A stretch of DNA of 14,648 nt, from contig SXWC01000057.1 of NCBI GenBank assembly GCA_005789975.1, positions 1 through 14,648 on the forward strand, in the 5' to 3' direction. Within the stretch, counting starts at the first letter, position 1. Every line of letters begins with the position of its first letter. This document shows, in pieces, positions 7,027 to 13,548 of the stretch. This stretch comes from Planctomycetaceae bacterium. GTDB taxonomy: Bacteria; Planctomycetota; Planctomycetia; Pirellulales; UBA1268. The notes under the pieces were generated by a model that did not search any database, was not told where the DNA came from, and saw nothing but the letters and a program-made list of their open reading frames with translations. The position numbers and the translations under genes were made by a program.

Positions 7027-7032
7027 AATGTA
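7027..7032 (-). promoter_or_regulatory. -10 box of the alpha/beta hydrolase gene
   Basis: TACATT on the minus strand (7032-7027) lies 40 nt before the GTG start at 6986. No clear -35 is seen. The same hexamer appears on the plus strand at 7102-7107 for the divergent gene. Confidence 0.45.
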
Positions 7033-7101
7033 GCGACCGCCCCCCGGGCACCCGCTCACGAGTTTCTCATCCGCCGGTCACATTCCCCAAACACCGCTCC
7101 G

Positions 7102-7107
7102 TACATT
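7102..7107 (+). promoter_or_regulatory. -10 box of the gspF-gspE pair
   Basis: TACATT (7102-7107) lies 39 nt before the ATG at 7147, an arrangement that mirrors the divergent hydrolase promoter about 70 nt away. No -35 match is visible at the normal spacing. Confidence 0.45.
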
Positions 7108-7146
7108 CTGCGGAAGTGCCCCGCTCCTCCGGCGAAATCCGCGGAC

Positions 7147-8196
7147 ATGATCACCCGCATCGGCAATCGTGACCTGGGGCTGCTGTGCGAGCGGGTCGGG
7201 GTGGCGTTCGACGTCGGCCACGATCCGTTCCGGATTTTCGAACGCGAGGCGGCCGATGCGGGGTCGCGGCACGGCCGCCACATGCGGTCGGTCGCCGAGC
7301 GCATCCGCCAGGGGGCCTCGCTGACGGAAGCGGTCAGGGAGCAGGGCAACTACTTCCCCCCGAATTTCCACCGGTTGATCGAGGTGGGCGAGGAGTCGGG
7401 GCGGCTCGAGACGGTGCTCGAAAGGATGGCCGTCTACTACAAGGAGGTCGCCGAACTGCAGGACACCTTCCGTGGATCGATCATCTGGCCGATGATCCAG
7501 TTGGGACTGGCGCTCGTCGTGGTGTCGGTGTTGATCTATGTCCCGTCGGTGGTGGCTTCCGAAACGCCCGAGGCCGCCGACCTGCTGGGGATCGGCCTCG
7601 CCGGAGCCCGGGGCCTGGCCATCTTCTGGGGCTGGGTGCTGACGGCGGCGGCGGTGGGCGTGTCGCTGTGGATCCTCATCCGCAACGGCCAACTCGCGTT
7701 CCTGGGCGATCTGCTCGTGCGCGTGCCGGTGCTGGGGCGGACGCTCCTCACGTTCGACGAAGCCACGTTCGTGCAGTCGCTCGCACTCGCCGTCGAGTCG
7801 GGGGTGCCGGCCGCCGGTGCCATCGCGCTGAGCTTCAAGAGTTCCGCGTCGCGGGCTTTCAAGGCGAAGGCCGACGGGGCCCGCGAGGCGGTGCTTCAGG
7901 GTCGCGAGCTGCACGAAGTGCTCCGTGACACCGGCCTCTTCTCGTTCGACACCGTCGAAGCCGTGCATCTCGGCGAGGAGTCGGGGCGGCTCGCCGAGAC
8001 GCTCGAGAAGCATTTCCGCGTCATGCGGATGAAGGTGAAGTTCGCGATGTCGATGATCACGCAGATCGTGTCCTCGATCGTGTGGATCGCCGTGGCCGCG
8101 TTGCTGCTGATGATGATCTTCCGGCTGTTCAACACCTACGTTTCCAAGCTCCGACCCGAGGCGATCGACCAGATGCTCCGGGGGCCGGGCGCATGA
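7147..8196 (+). CDS. type II secretion / type IV pilus inner-membrane platform protein (GspF/PilC-like)
   Basis: A 349-residue inner-membrane protein with the duplicated T2SSF architecture. Each half carries the family signature: IEVGEESGRLETVLERMAVY (78-97) and VHLGEESGRLAETLEKHF (273-290). Membrane segments lie at about 111-134, 155-178 and 305-328. In secretion and pilus machines this protein forms the platform on which the assembly ATPase acts. It is shorter than a typical GspF (about 400 residues), mainly at the N-terminus. The frame is open upstream, but the ATG at 7147 follows the probable promoter and starts a sensible sequence; there is no strong ribosome site. The stop overlaps the next start (ATGA), so it is co-translated with the ATPase. 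The order F-then-E is the reverse of the common gspE-gspF order, and no pseudopilin genes are nearby. Confidence 0.9.
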   Translation: MITRIGNRDLGLLCERVGVAFDVGHDPFRIFEREAADAGSRHGRHMRSVAERIRQGASLTEAVREQGNYFPPNFHRLIEVGEESGRLETVLERMAVYYKEVAELQDTFRGSIIWPMIQLGLALVVVSVLIYVPSVVASETPEAADLLGIGLAGARGLAIFWGWVLTAAAVGVSLWILIRNGQLAFLGDLLVRVPVLGRTLLTFDEATFVQSLALAVESGVPAAGAIALSFKSSASRAFKAKADGAREAVLQGRELHEVLRDTGLFSFDTVEAVHLGEESGRLAETLEKHFRVMRMKVKFAMSMITQIVSSIVWIAVAALLLMMIFRLFNTYVSKLRPEAIDQMLRGPGA

Positions 8197-9491
8197 CCGA
8201 GATCTCGCCCGCCGGCCACGGCATGCCTGGTCCGACCGCCGTGGCGGCGGTTCACGGCCCTCCAGCCGCCCACGGCGATCTCACCGCGGCCCTCGAAACG
8301 GCCCGGCGGCGGCTCGCGTCGATGAACCCCATGCTCCCCGCCTACGCCACGGGGGCCGTCGATACGCTGCTGGAATTCGCCCACGACGTCGGCACGAGCG
8401 ACGTCCACATCCAGCCCTGCGAGGCGGGCCTCGACGTCCGCTTCCGGCACGACGGCATGCTGCAGCCCGTCGCCGTCGTCGCCCCGGGCGTTGCCTCGTC
8501 CATCACGTCCCGGCTCAAGATCCTTGCCGACCTGCTCACCTACCAGAGCGACGTGCCCCAGGAGGGCCGCATCGCCAAGCCGAAGCACGGCCGCGAAATC
8601 CGCGTGAGCACGTTTCCCACCATGCACGGGGAGCGGACCGTGCTCCGCTTCTTCGGCCATCATCGCGACCTGTCCACGCTCGAGGAGCTGGGGAATCCAC
8701 CACAACTGACCGGTCGCATTCGCGACGCGCTCGTCGAGACCAGCGGGGCGATGCTGATCTCGGGCCCCGCCGGCAGTGGAAAGTCGACGACCCTCTACGC
8801 CTGCCTGCGGCACATCGTCACCTCCACCAACGGCTCGCGCAGCGTCGTCTCGATCGAAGACCCGATCGAGGTGCCCGTCGCGGGCGTCGCCCAGAGTCAG
8901 GTCGATCAGGCGTCGGGGTTCGACCTCAAGACGGGCCTGCGGTCGCTGATGCGACAGGATCCGGAAGTGATCATGGTTGGCGAGATCCGCGACCGTGACA
9001 CCGCGGAATTCGCGATCCAGGCCTCGCTCACCGGCCAACTGCTGCTGGCGACGTTCCACTCCGACACCGCCGCCAGCGCGGTCACGCGACTGATCGAGAT
9101 GGGCATCGAGCCGTTTCTCGTCCGCAGCGGGCTGACGACGGTGCTGACGCAGCGGCTTCTGCGGACGCTCTGCGGCCGCTGCGCCCGCGAGTCGGCCGAT
9201 CCCGCCGACATGCACGGCATGGAGTTCGACCGCGTCCGTGTCCCGGTTGGCTGCCCGCAGTGCAACGGCACCGGCTACCGGGGCAGGGCGATGATCAGCG
9301 AGTTTCTCGACGTGCGCGGCGACCATGTCGGGCGGGCGATCCTGCGGAAGGCCGACAGTCGCGAGCTCTACAGGATCGGCATCGACAACGGCATGACACC
9401 GCTCTTCGTGCAGGCGGGATCACTCGTGCTCGAGGGACGCACGAGCCCCGGCGAAGTCTGGCGGGTTCTCGGGACGGCGATCCGGCCGTGA
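8193..9491 (+). CDS. type II secretion / type IV pilus assembly ATPase (GspE/PilB-like)
   Basis: A 432-residue cytosolic hexameric ATPase. It has the N2E region with SDVHIQP (69-75) and RFRHDGML (83-90), Walker A GPAGSGKST (191-199), the Asp box SIEDPIE (220-226), Walker B VIMVGEIRD (259-267) and the His box TFHSDTA (287-293). The C-terminal zinc motif has two pairs, CGRC (C327, C330) and CPQC (C354, C357), ending in GTGYRGR. It lacks the N1E (MshEN) domain that docks GspL or c-di-GMP: only about 50 residues, rich in Ala, Gly and Pro, precede the N2E part. The start ATG at 8193 overlaps the gspF-like stop by 4 nt. It presumably powers the platform protein encoded next to it, with pilins and a secretin encoded elsewhere. 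Confidence 0.93.
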   Translation: MTEISPAGHGMPGPTAVAAVHGPPAAHGDLTAALETARRRLASMNPMLPAYATGAVDTLLEFAHDVGTSDVHIQPCEAGLDVRFRHDGMLQPVAVVAPGVASSITSRLKILADLLTYQSDVPQEGRIAKPKHGREIRVSTFPTMHGERTVLRFFGHHRDLSTLEELGNPPQLTGRIRDALVETSGAMLISGPAGSGKSTTLYACLRHIVTSTNGSRSVVSIEDPIEVPVAGVAQSQVDQASGFDLKTGLRSLMRQDPEVIMVGEIRDRDTAEFAIQASLTGQLLLATFHSDTAASAVTRLIEMGIEPFLVRSGLTTVLTQRLLRTLCGRCARESADPADMHGMEFDRVRVPVGCPQCNGTGYRGRAMISEFLDVRGDHVGRAILRKADSRELYRIGIDNGMTPLFVQAGSLVLEGRTSPGEVWRVLGTAIRP

Positions 9492-9547
9492 CGGCCCGGC
9501 CCACGGCTGGGGGCAACCGCGACACGCGACACGCCGAGGAATTCCGA

Positions 9548-9595
9548 CCCCGTCGGGGAGCTCGGGCCCCGTCGGGAAAGTCGGGCCCCGTCGGG
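9548..9595. repeat. 19-bp-period tandem repeat, three units
   Basis: CCCCGTCGGG occurs at 9548-9557, 9567-9576 and 9586-9595, an exact 19-bp period. The spacers are GAGCTCGGG and AAAGTCGGG, and AAACTCCA follows the last unit. The block lies between the convergent GspE-like and SDR genes. It resembles in period and core (GGGAAAGTCG) the repeat at 13090-13127. Confidence 0.75.
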
Positions 9596-9603
9596 AAACT
9601 CCA

Positions 9604-9631
9604 CGTCGGGGCTCAGTCGTCGGGGCTCAGT
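9604..9631. repeat. 14-bp tandem duplication over the stop of the SDR gene
   Basis: CGTCGGGGCTCAGT is present twice in perfect tandem (9604-9617 and 9618-9631). The second copy contains the TGA of the minus-strand SDR fusion gene (9629-9627). It directly follows the 19-bp-period block, so the whole 9548-9631 stretch is repetitive. Confidence 0.75.
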
Positions 9632-12311
9632 CGATCGGCAAGAAAGTCCAGAGAGATGGGCGGCCGCAGTTGCAATGAACCGCCCTGCCCAGGAGACCCA
9701 GGCCGGATGCGCTCAAGTACACCGCGGAGCGGGCGGCATCCCAGGAGCCCGTCGTGCCGGCGGCACGTGGGCCACGGAGCCGCGACTGAACGCTCGGCAC
9801 CGGATGAAAGATCGTCTCGACGAGGGAACTCCGCTGCCGCTCGCGGTCTTGCAGGTCGTCGAGCATTTCGATGGTCCGCGCCATCGCATCACGACGGCAG
9901 CCGGCCGCCAGCAGGCTCTGGTCCACCACGGCCACGCCGCGGCGGCTGGGCGTGGGAAGGGTCAGCAGTCCCAGGAAAGACCAGAGCGTGAACACGAGGC
10001 TGTAGCTCACGATCCCCTCGGCCGTGGCCAGCCGCCGATCTCCGATGATGAGTGCCGTCAGGGCGATACCGAGGAGCGTGAAGCCGATCGCCAGCATCCG
10101 GCCCCGCCACCATTCCCCGGTCTGCACGGCCATCTGCCGCCGCCGCACCGCCACGGTGAAGGCCTGGGGATCGAGCCCCTCTCGCCACCGCATCGGCAGC
10201 AGGTGAAACCGCGGCTGCAGCACACCCACGACCGCGCCGGTGAAGCCCTCGTCGTCGGATTCGCCCATGTAGGTCGGCAGCATCGTCGTCACCGCCGCGT
10301 CCTTCTGGAGCGGTTCTTCGAGGATTGGCAGGCTCGGCGTGAGTTCGAGCCGGGCCATGGCGGTCGCCAGCGGGATTCGCCCCCAGAGCAACGCGAGCAC
10401 CACCGCCGCCCCCGCCACGATCACCCCCAGCGCTCCGCCGGCCCTCCCTGCGAGGAGCAGCACGGCCGCCGTCGTGAACAACACCGCGGCGTGAACGGCC
10501 ACCCCCCGGGCCAGCCTCGCGAAGAACAGGCCCAGCGGCGGATGCCGCCGTCCATACCACCGCGGCAAGAGGTAACCACCGAAGAGATCGAAGGGGACGT
10601 GGATGGCCGCGTAGGAGAGCACGAAGGCGGCGAGCCCCGCGAGTTGGCTCTGGAGCGGCCCGTCCGCAACGGGCAGGATCCGGGCTGGCAGTCCGAGCGT
10701 GAGCCCCACTGAAGCCAGCACGACCAGCGTGCCCACACCGCTCATCCCCAGCCAGAGGCGGGCGCGGCCGTAGCCCGGGGCGGCCTCCTGCAACTTGGGC
10801 TCGCCACCCGTCATGAGTTTCGAGCGATGCATCGCCTCGGCCGTCTTCTGGATTCCCCGGAGCATGCCGCCGAAGACCAGTTCGTGGAGCGGCACGACGG
10901 CATACCAATAGAGGAGGCCGAGGAGCCCTCGGGGACGAAAGCGGGCCGTCATGACCAGCCGGGTGAGCGGCGGCTCCGAGCGGGCTTCGCTCTCCTCGAT
11001 TGCGAAGTCCAGCTGGGCCTCGCCCGGAAGCTTCATCTCCGCTCTCAGCGACAGCGACCGATCGCGGTCGATGCCCACCACCCGCCAGAAGTCGAGCGCC
11101 TCGCCAAACTCCACCATCTCCGGATGTCGCCGACCCCGCCGCAACCCCGGGCCGCCCACGAGCTTGTCGAGCCAGCCACGCAGCTGCCAGAGCACGTCGC
11201 CGGCGTACCAGCCGTTGCCCCCTCCGATTCGGCAGACCGCCGCATAGACGCTCGCGGGATCGGCCTCGATATCGACGACGCGTTTGTCGGTGAAGACGGT
11301 GCCACCCGCCCAGGACGGATCTCCAGGCACCGGCCCTGCGACGCTCCAGTGGGTCTCCACGGCATGCTGATCGATCTTCACCTTCGCGCGGTGAATCGCC
11401 TCCCGCACGCCGAGGGCCTGGTGAGGCATGAGCCGCTGGGTGGTGTCGTCGGTGACGACCACGCGGTTTTTCAGTCCCTCCGCCAGCGGCCGGGCGATTC
11501 GATAGGAAACCGGGGTGACGAGGTTGATCCAGAGCGAGCTGAGCCGCGGAGTCAGCACGGGCACCGGCAGGATGATCCGCCGACGGAGGCCGAGCTCCTC
11601 GGCCATCACCCGCATCAGTTCCCGGTAGGGCATCACGTCGGGGCCGCCGATCTCGAGAGTCTTGCCGGCGGTCTCGGGCACCTCGAGGCAGTGCACGAGC
11701 CAGTGCAGCACGTCGGTGATCGCCACCGGTTGGCATTCGGTGGTCACCCACTTGGGTGTCACCATGATCGGCAGCCGCTCGACCAGGTAGCGGAGGATCT
11801 CGAACGAGGCCGAGCCGGCCCCGATGATCATCGCCGCCCGGAAGGTGGTCACCGGCACGCCGCACGAGGCGAGTTCCTGCTCGACCTGCCGCCGCGACCG
11901 GAGGTGTTCACTGAGGTCCGGCCCCATCTCGCCGAGGCCGCCGAGGTAGATGATCCGTGACAGGCCGGCATCCCGGGCTGCTCGGGCGAAGCCGGCGGCG
12001 AGTTCCCGGTCGCGATCCGCATACGTGCCGCCGGTCGCCACCATCGAGTGCACGAGGTAGTAGGCCGCGCGGCAGCCCCGCAGGGCCGTGGCCACCGCCA
12101 CGGTGTCGGCGAGATCGCCCGCGATCACCTCGACATTCTCGTGGTGCCGCCAAGGCCGGGCGTCGAGCTTCCGTGGCTCCCGCACCAGACAGCGGACCCG
12201 GTATCCCTTCTCCAGGAGCGCCGGCACGAGCCGACCCCCGACATAGCCTGTGGCCCCGGTCACCGCGACCGTTTCTCCGGCGATAACCGGCGGGCAGGCT
12301 GCGTCGTTCAT
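9627..12311 (-). CDS. SDR (NmrA/YbjT-like) - DUF2867 - multi-spanning membrane domain fusion protein
   Basis: An 894-residue protein in three parts. Residues about 11-310 form an atypical NAD(P)-binding Rossmann domain of the NmrA/YbjT type: TGATGYVGGRL (18-28), then LVREPRKLDARPW, AGDLAD (64-69) and IYLGGLGEMG (121-130). The classical SDR YxxxK is absent, as usual in this group. Residues about 340-495 are a DUF2867 domain (NGWYAGDVLWQLRGWLDKLVGG, then LGLLYWYAVVPLHELVFGGM). Residues about 515-894 are a membrane module with segments near 518-540, 555-575, 600-622, 626-646, 738-758 and 765-785, with a motif-rich tail (VETIFHPVPSVQSRL, GRAVHCNCGRPSLW). The stretch DEGFTGAVVG...LLPMRW...RRRQ resembles M48-type membrane peptidases without the HExxH zinc motif. 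GAGG (12319-12316) is 4 nt before the ATG. SDR-DUF2867 is a known pairing; the function of the fusion is unknown. Confidence 0.85.
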   Translation of the reverse strand: MNDAACPPVIAGETVAVTGATGYVGGRLVPALLEKGYRVRCLVREPRKLDARPWRHHENVEVIAGDLADTVAVATALRGCRAAYYLVHSMVATGGTYADRDRELAAGFARAARDAGLSRIIYLGGLGEMGPDLSEHLRSRRQVEQELASCGVPVTTFRAAMIIGAGSASFEILRYLVERLPIMVTPKWVTTECQPVAITDVLHWLVHCLEVPETAGKTLEIGGPDVMPYRELMRVMAEELGLRRRIILPVPVLTPRLSSLWINLVTPVSYRIARPLAEGLKNRVVVTDDTTQRLMPHQALGVREAIHRAKVKIDQHAVETHWSVAGPVPGDPSWAGGTVFTDKRVVDIEADPASVYAAVCRIGGGNGWYAGDVLWQLRGWLDKLVGGPGLRRGRRHPEMVEFGEALDFWRVVGIDRDRSLSLRAEMKLPGEAQLDFAIEESEARSEPPLTRLVMTARFRPRGLLGLLYWYAVVPLHELVFGGMLRGIQKTAEAMHRSKLMTGGEPKLQEAAPGYGRARLWLGMSGVGTLVVLASVGLTLGLPARILPVADGPLQSQLAGLAAFVLSYAAIHVPFDLFGGYLLPRWYGRRHPPLGLFFARLARGVAVHAAVLFTTAAVLLLAGRAGGALGVIVAGAAVVLALLWGRIPLATAMARLELTPSLPILEEPLQKDAAVTTMLPTYMGESDDEGFTGAVVGVLQPRFHLLPMRWREGLDPQAFTVAVRRRQMAVQTGEWWRGRMLAIGFTLLGIALTALIIGDRRLATAEGIVSYSLVFTLWSFLGLLTLPTPSRRGVAVVDQSLLAAGCRRDAMARTIEMLDDLQDRERQRSSLVETIFHPVPSVQSRLRGPRAAGTTGSWDAARSAVYLSASGLGLLGRAVHCNCGRPSLWTFLPID

Positions 12312-12357
12312 GAAGCCTCGAAGGGGGTGGGGGTCGCAGGACGGGACGGAAGCGTGA

Positions 12358-12383
12358 GCCGAAATGGTAAGCCGAAATGGTAA
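12358..12383 (-). repeat. 13-bp tandem repeat in the leader of the SDR fusion gene
   Basis: GCCGAAATGGTAA occurs twice in perfect tandem (12358-12370, 12371-12383; read as TTACCATTTCGGC on the minus strand). It lies between the -10 box and the start codon of the SDR fusion gene, in the predicted leader. It could be a protein-binding site or a simple duplication. Confidence 0.7.
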
Positions 12384-12396
12384 CCTGGGTCGTCAG

Positions 12397-12402
12397 ATTC
12401 TA
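12397..12402 (-). promoter_or_regulatory. -10 box of the SDR fusion gene
   Basis: TAGAAT on the minus strand (12402-12397) would start transcription near 12390, giving a leader of about 80 nt. No TTGACA-like -35 is seen; the region where it should lie is occupied by the inverted repeat at 12410-12440. Confidence 0.5.
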
Positions 12403-12409
12403 GCTTTTT

Positions 12410-12440
12410 GTGGACAAAGCCATCCATGAGCTTTGTCCAC
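12410..12440. promoter_or_regulatory. perfect 11-bp inverted repeat, probable operator
   Basis: GTGGACAAAGC (12410-12420) and GCTTTGTCCAC (12430-12440) form a perfect inverted repeat with a 9-nt centre. It covers about -14 to -44 relative to the -10 box at 12402-12397, in the 302-nt divergent region between the SDR fusion and the gene at 12614. The T run lies on the wrong side for a terminator on the plus strand, and the minus strand has A residues after the hairpin, so an operator fits better than a terminator. Confidence 0.55.
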
Positions 12441-12569
12441 TGGATCGAGCGGTGGAAACGTCGGGGGGGGCGCTCCGGACGACGATCTTCGCAGCCAGCT
12501 CGAGCCGACTTCTTCCACGGTCTGCGCACGCCCTTCAGCCCGGTCGCTGGGTGAGCTGCGGCAAGGTCC

Positions 12570-12575
12570 TATCAT
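12570..12575 (+). promoter_or_regulatory. -10 box of the gene at 12614
   Basis: TATCAT (12570-12575) lies 38 nt before the ATG at 12614. The -35 region is unclear. The remaining bases 12441-12569 hold nothing that I recognise. Confidence 0.35.
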
Positions 12576-12613
12576 GACCACGAGCCGGATCATGGTTCGC
12601 CGGAGAAGTGCCG

Positions 12614-13000
12614 ATGTCCGCCGCCGATTGGCATCTCGTCCGTTCTGGTCACCCCCAGATGATCGGCTCCCAACGGCAGGCCACCGGTGATCCGTTCCAG
12701 TTTCTGCCCCTGTTTCGCACCCATGACGAGGCGGACGACTACTGCCGCAATTCGGGGCTCTGGGAACAGGGTATTCGGCCCAGGCACAACGCTCTGGCCG
12801 CCCGGCGGGCGAGAGCGGCCGTGACCGGCCTCTCCGTGCTCGTCGACCAGGCGATTTCAGACGGTGTCAACGTGATCGGTGTCTTCGTGGGCTTCAACTT
12901 CTACCGGGAGTCGTGCTGGGAGTATTACCGGGTCTCGAGCAGGACGAGCGGCGGCACTCCCAGAATCGAACCGCTCCCCGAAGACGAGCGGCCCGTGTGA
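12614..13000 (+). CDS. unrecognised soluble protein
   Basis: A 128-residue protein with no signal peptide or membrane segment that I can see. Residues 26-50 (DPFQFLPLFRTHDEADDYCRNSGLW) suggest a small helical unit. Residues 57-104 carry a basic run (RPRHNALAARRARAAV), then a hydrophobic stretch VNVIGVFVGFNFY, then a C-W-x-Y-Y cluster (101-105). The tail is Pro-rich and acidic. There are two cysteines, C44 and C101. GGAG (12602-12605) is 8 nt before the ATG at 12614; a GTG at 12608 in the same frame would be only 2 nt from that site. It is divergent from the SDR fusion gene and shares the regulatory region that holds the 11-bp inverted repeat. I do not recognise the family and assign no function. 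Confidence 0.6.
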   Translation: MSAADWHLVRSGHPQMIGSQRQATGDPFQFLPLFRTHDEADDYCRNSGLWEQGIRPRHNALAARRARAAVTGLSVLVDQAISDGVNVIGVFVGFNFYRESCWEYYRVSSRTSGGTPRIEPLPEDERPV

Positions 13001-13039
13001 GCGTCAGGTCGTGGAGTGTTTCCCGGTCCGCCAGACGGC

Positions 13040-13081
13040 TATCCTGTCAGCGTCCGTTCGCGGACCGGGCGAGCGGCCCGG
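13040..13081 (+). promoter_or_regulatory. possible promoter and leader hairpins of the 13147 gene
   Basis: TATCCT (13040-13045) may be a -10 box. Downstream, GTCCG-TTCG-CGGAC (13052-13065) and CCGGG/CCCGG (13065-13069 / 13077-13081) can form hairpins in the leader, alternative to one another because they share C13065. No good -35 is visible. Confidence 0.3.
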
Positions 13082-13089
13082 CTTCACTC

Positions 13090-13127
13090 CGCGACTTTTC
13101 CCCCAACCCGCGACTTTTCCCCCAACC
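13090..13127. repeat. 19-bp perfect tandem repeat, two units
   Basis: CGCGACTTTTCCCCCAACC is present twice without mismatch (13090-13108, 13109-13127), ending 19 nt before the ATG at 13147. Read on the other strand its core GGGAAAAGTCG resembles the GGGAAAGTCGG of the 19-bp-period block at 9548-9595. Confidence 0.8.
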
Positions 13128-13146
13128 ATTGGCGAGCGCCGCGAGC

Positions 13147-13548
13147 ATGGCCGACACACCGACTTGGATGCGCCGCTGGCTCGTCGCAGCCGGCATCTAC
13201 AACCTCGCGTGGGGCGCGCTCACGGTCCTCATGCCGGGCTGGCTCTTCGACCTCACGGGCATGGCGGCCCCCAACTACCCGTTCATCTGGCAGTGCGTGG
13301 GCATGATCGTGGGCGTCTACGGCGTCGGCTATCTGGCCGCGGCCCCGGATCCGGTTCGGCACTGGCCGATCGTGTTGGTCGGGTTTCTCGGCAAGATCTT
13401 CGGACCGCTCGGTTACGTTTCCGGGGTGCTGCGGGGTGAGGTGCCGCCGGCTTTCGGCGTGACGATCCCCACCAACGATCTCCTGTGGTGGATTCCGTTC
13501 GGCATGATTCTCATGCATGCCTGGAGGGCACGTTCGCATCGTGACTGA
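13147..13548 (+). CDS. small four-helix membrane protein of unknown function
   Basis: A 133-residue protein with four hydrophobic segments at about 11-31, 44-64, 71-91 and 106-124. Conserved-looking elements between them are WGALTVLMPGWLFDLTGM, PNYPFIWQCVGMIVGVYGVGYL, HWPIVLVGFLGKIFGPLGY and TNDLLWWIPF. I know closely similar proteins in planctomycetes and other bacteria. They are sometimes labelled alkyl hydroperoxide reductase in databases, but nothing here supports a peroxidase: no thioredoxin fold and only one cysteine. The ATG at 13147 is chosen because the first helix follows directly; the open frame upstream to 12913 is antisense-like and overlaps the previous gene. No strong ribosome site is visible. 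The next membrane protein starts within its last codons, so the two are probably co-expressed. Confidence 0.75.
   Translation: MADTPTWMRRWLVAAGIYNLAWGALTVLMPGWLFDLTGMAAPNYPFIWQCVGMIVGVYGVGYLAAAPDPVRHWPIVLVGFLGKIFGPLGYVSGVLRGEVPPAFGVTIPTNDLLWWIPFGMILMHAWRARSHRD

Noticed and set aside
6987..7028. TTG start at 7028 for the alpha/beta hydrolase
   Set aside because: That codon overlaps the probable -10 box. The GTG at 6986 has a GAGG 5 nt upstream and begins directly before the first strand.
9548..9631. Short tandem units as a possible CRISPR array
   Set aside because: The units are 10 bp at a 19-bp period with near-identical short spacers, and no cas genes are present. This is a simple tandem repeat.
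9675..11960. Long plus-strand open frames (345 and 377 residues) over the SDR fusion
   Set aside because: They are rich in His, Arg, Glu and Pro in the pattern of antisense shadows, while the minus strand carries clear domains through the entire stretch.
12410..12440. Inverted repeat as an intrinsic terminator
   Set aside because: It lies between divergent genes, where no transcript should end, and no T run follows it on either reading strand.
13147..13548. Alkyl hydroperoxide reductase, a label that similar proteins sometimes carry
   Set aside because: The protein is four membrane helices with no thioredoxin-like fold and no peroxidatic cysteine motif.
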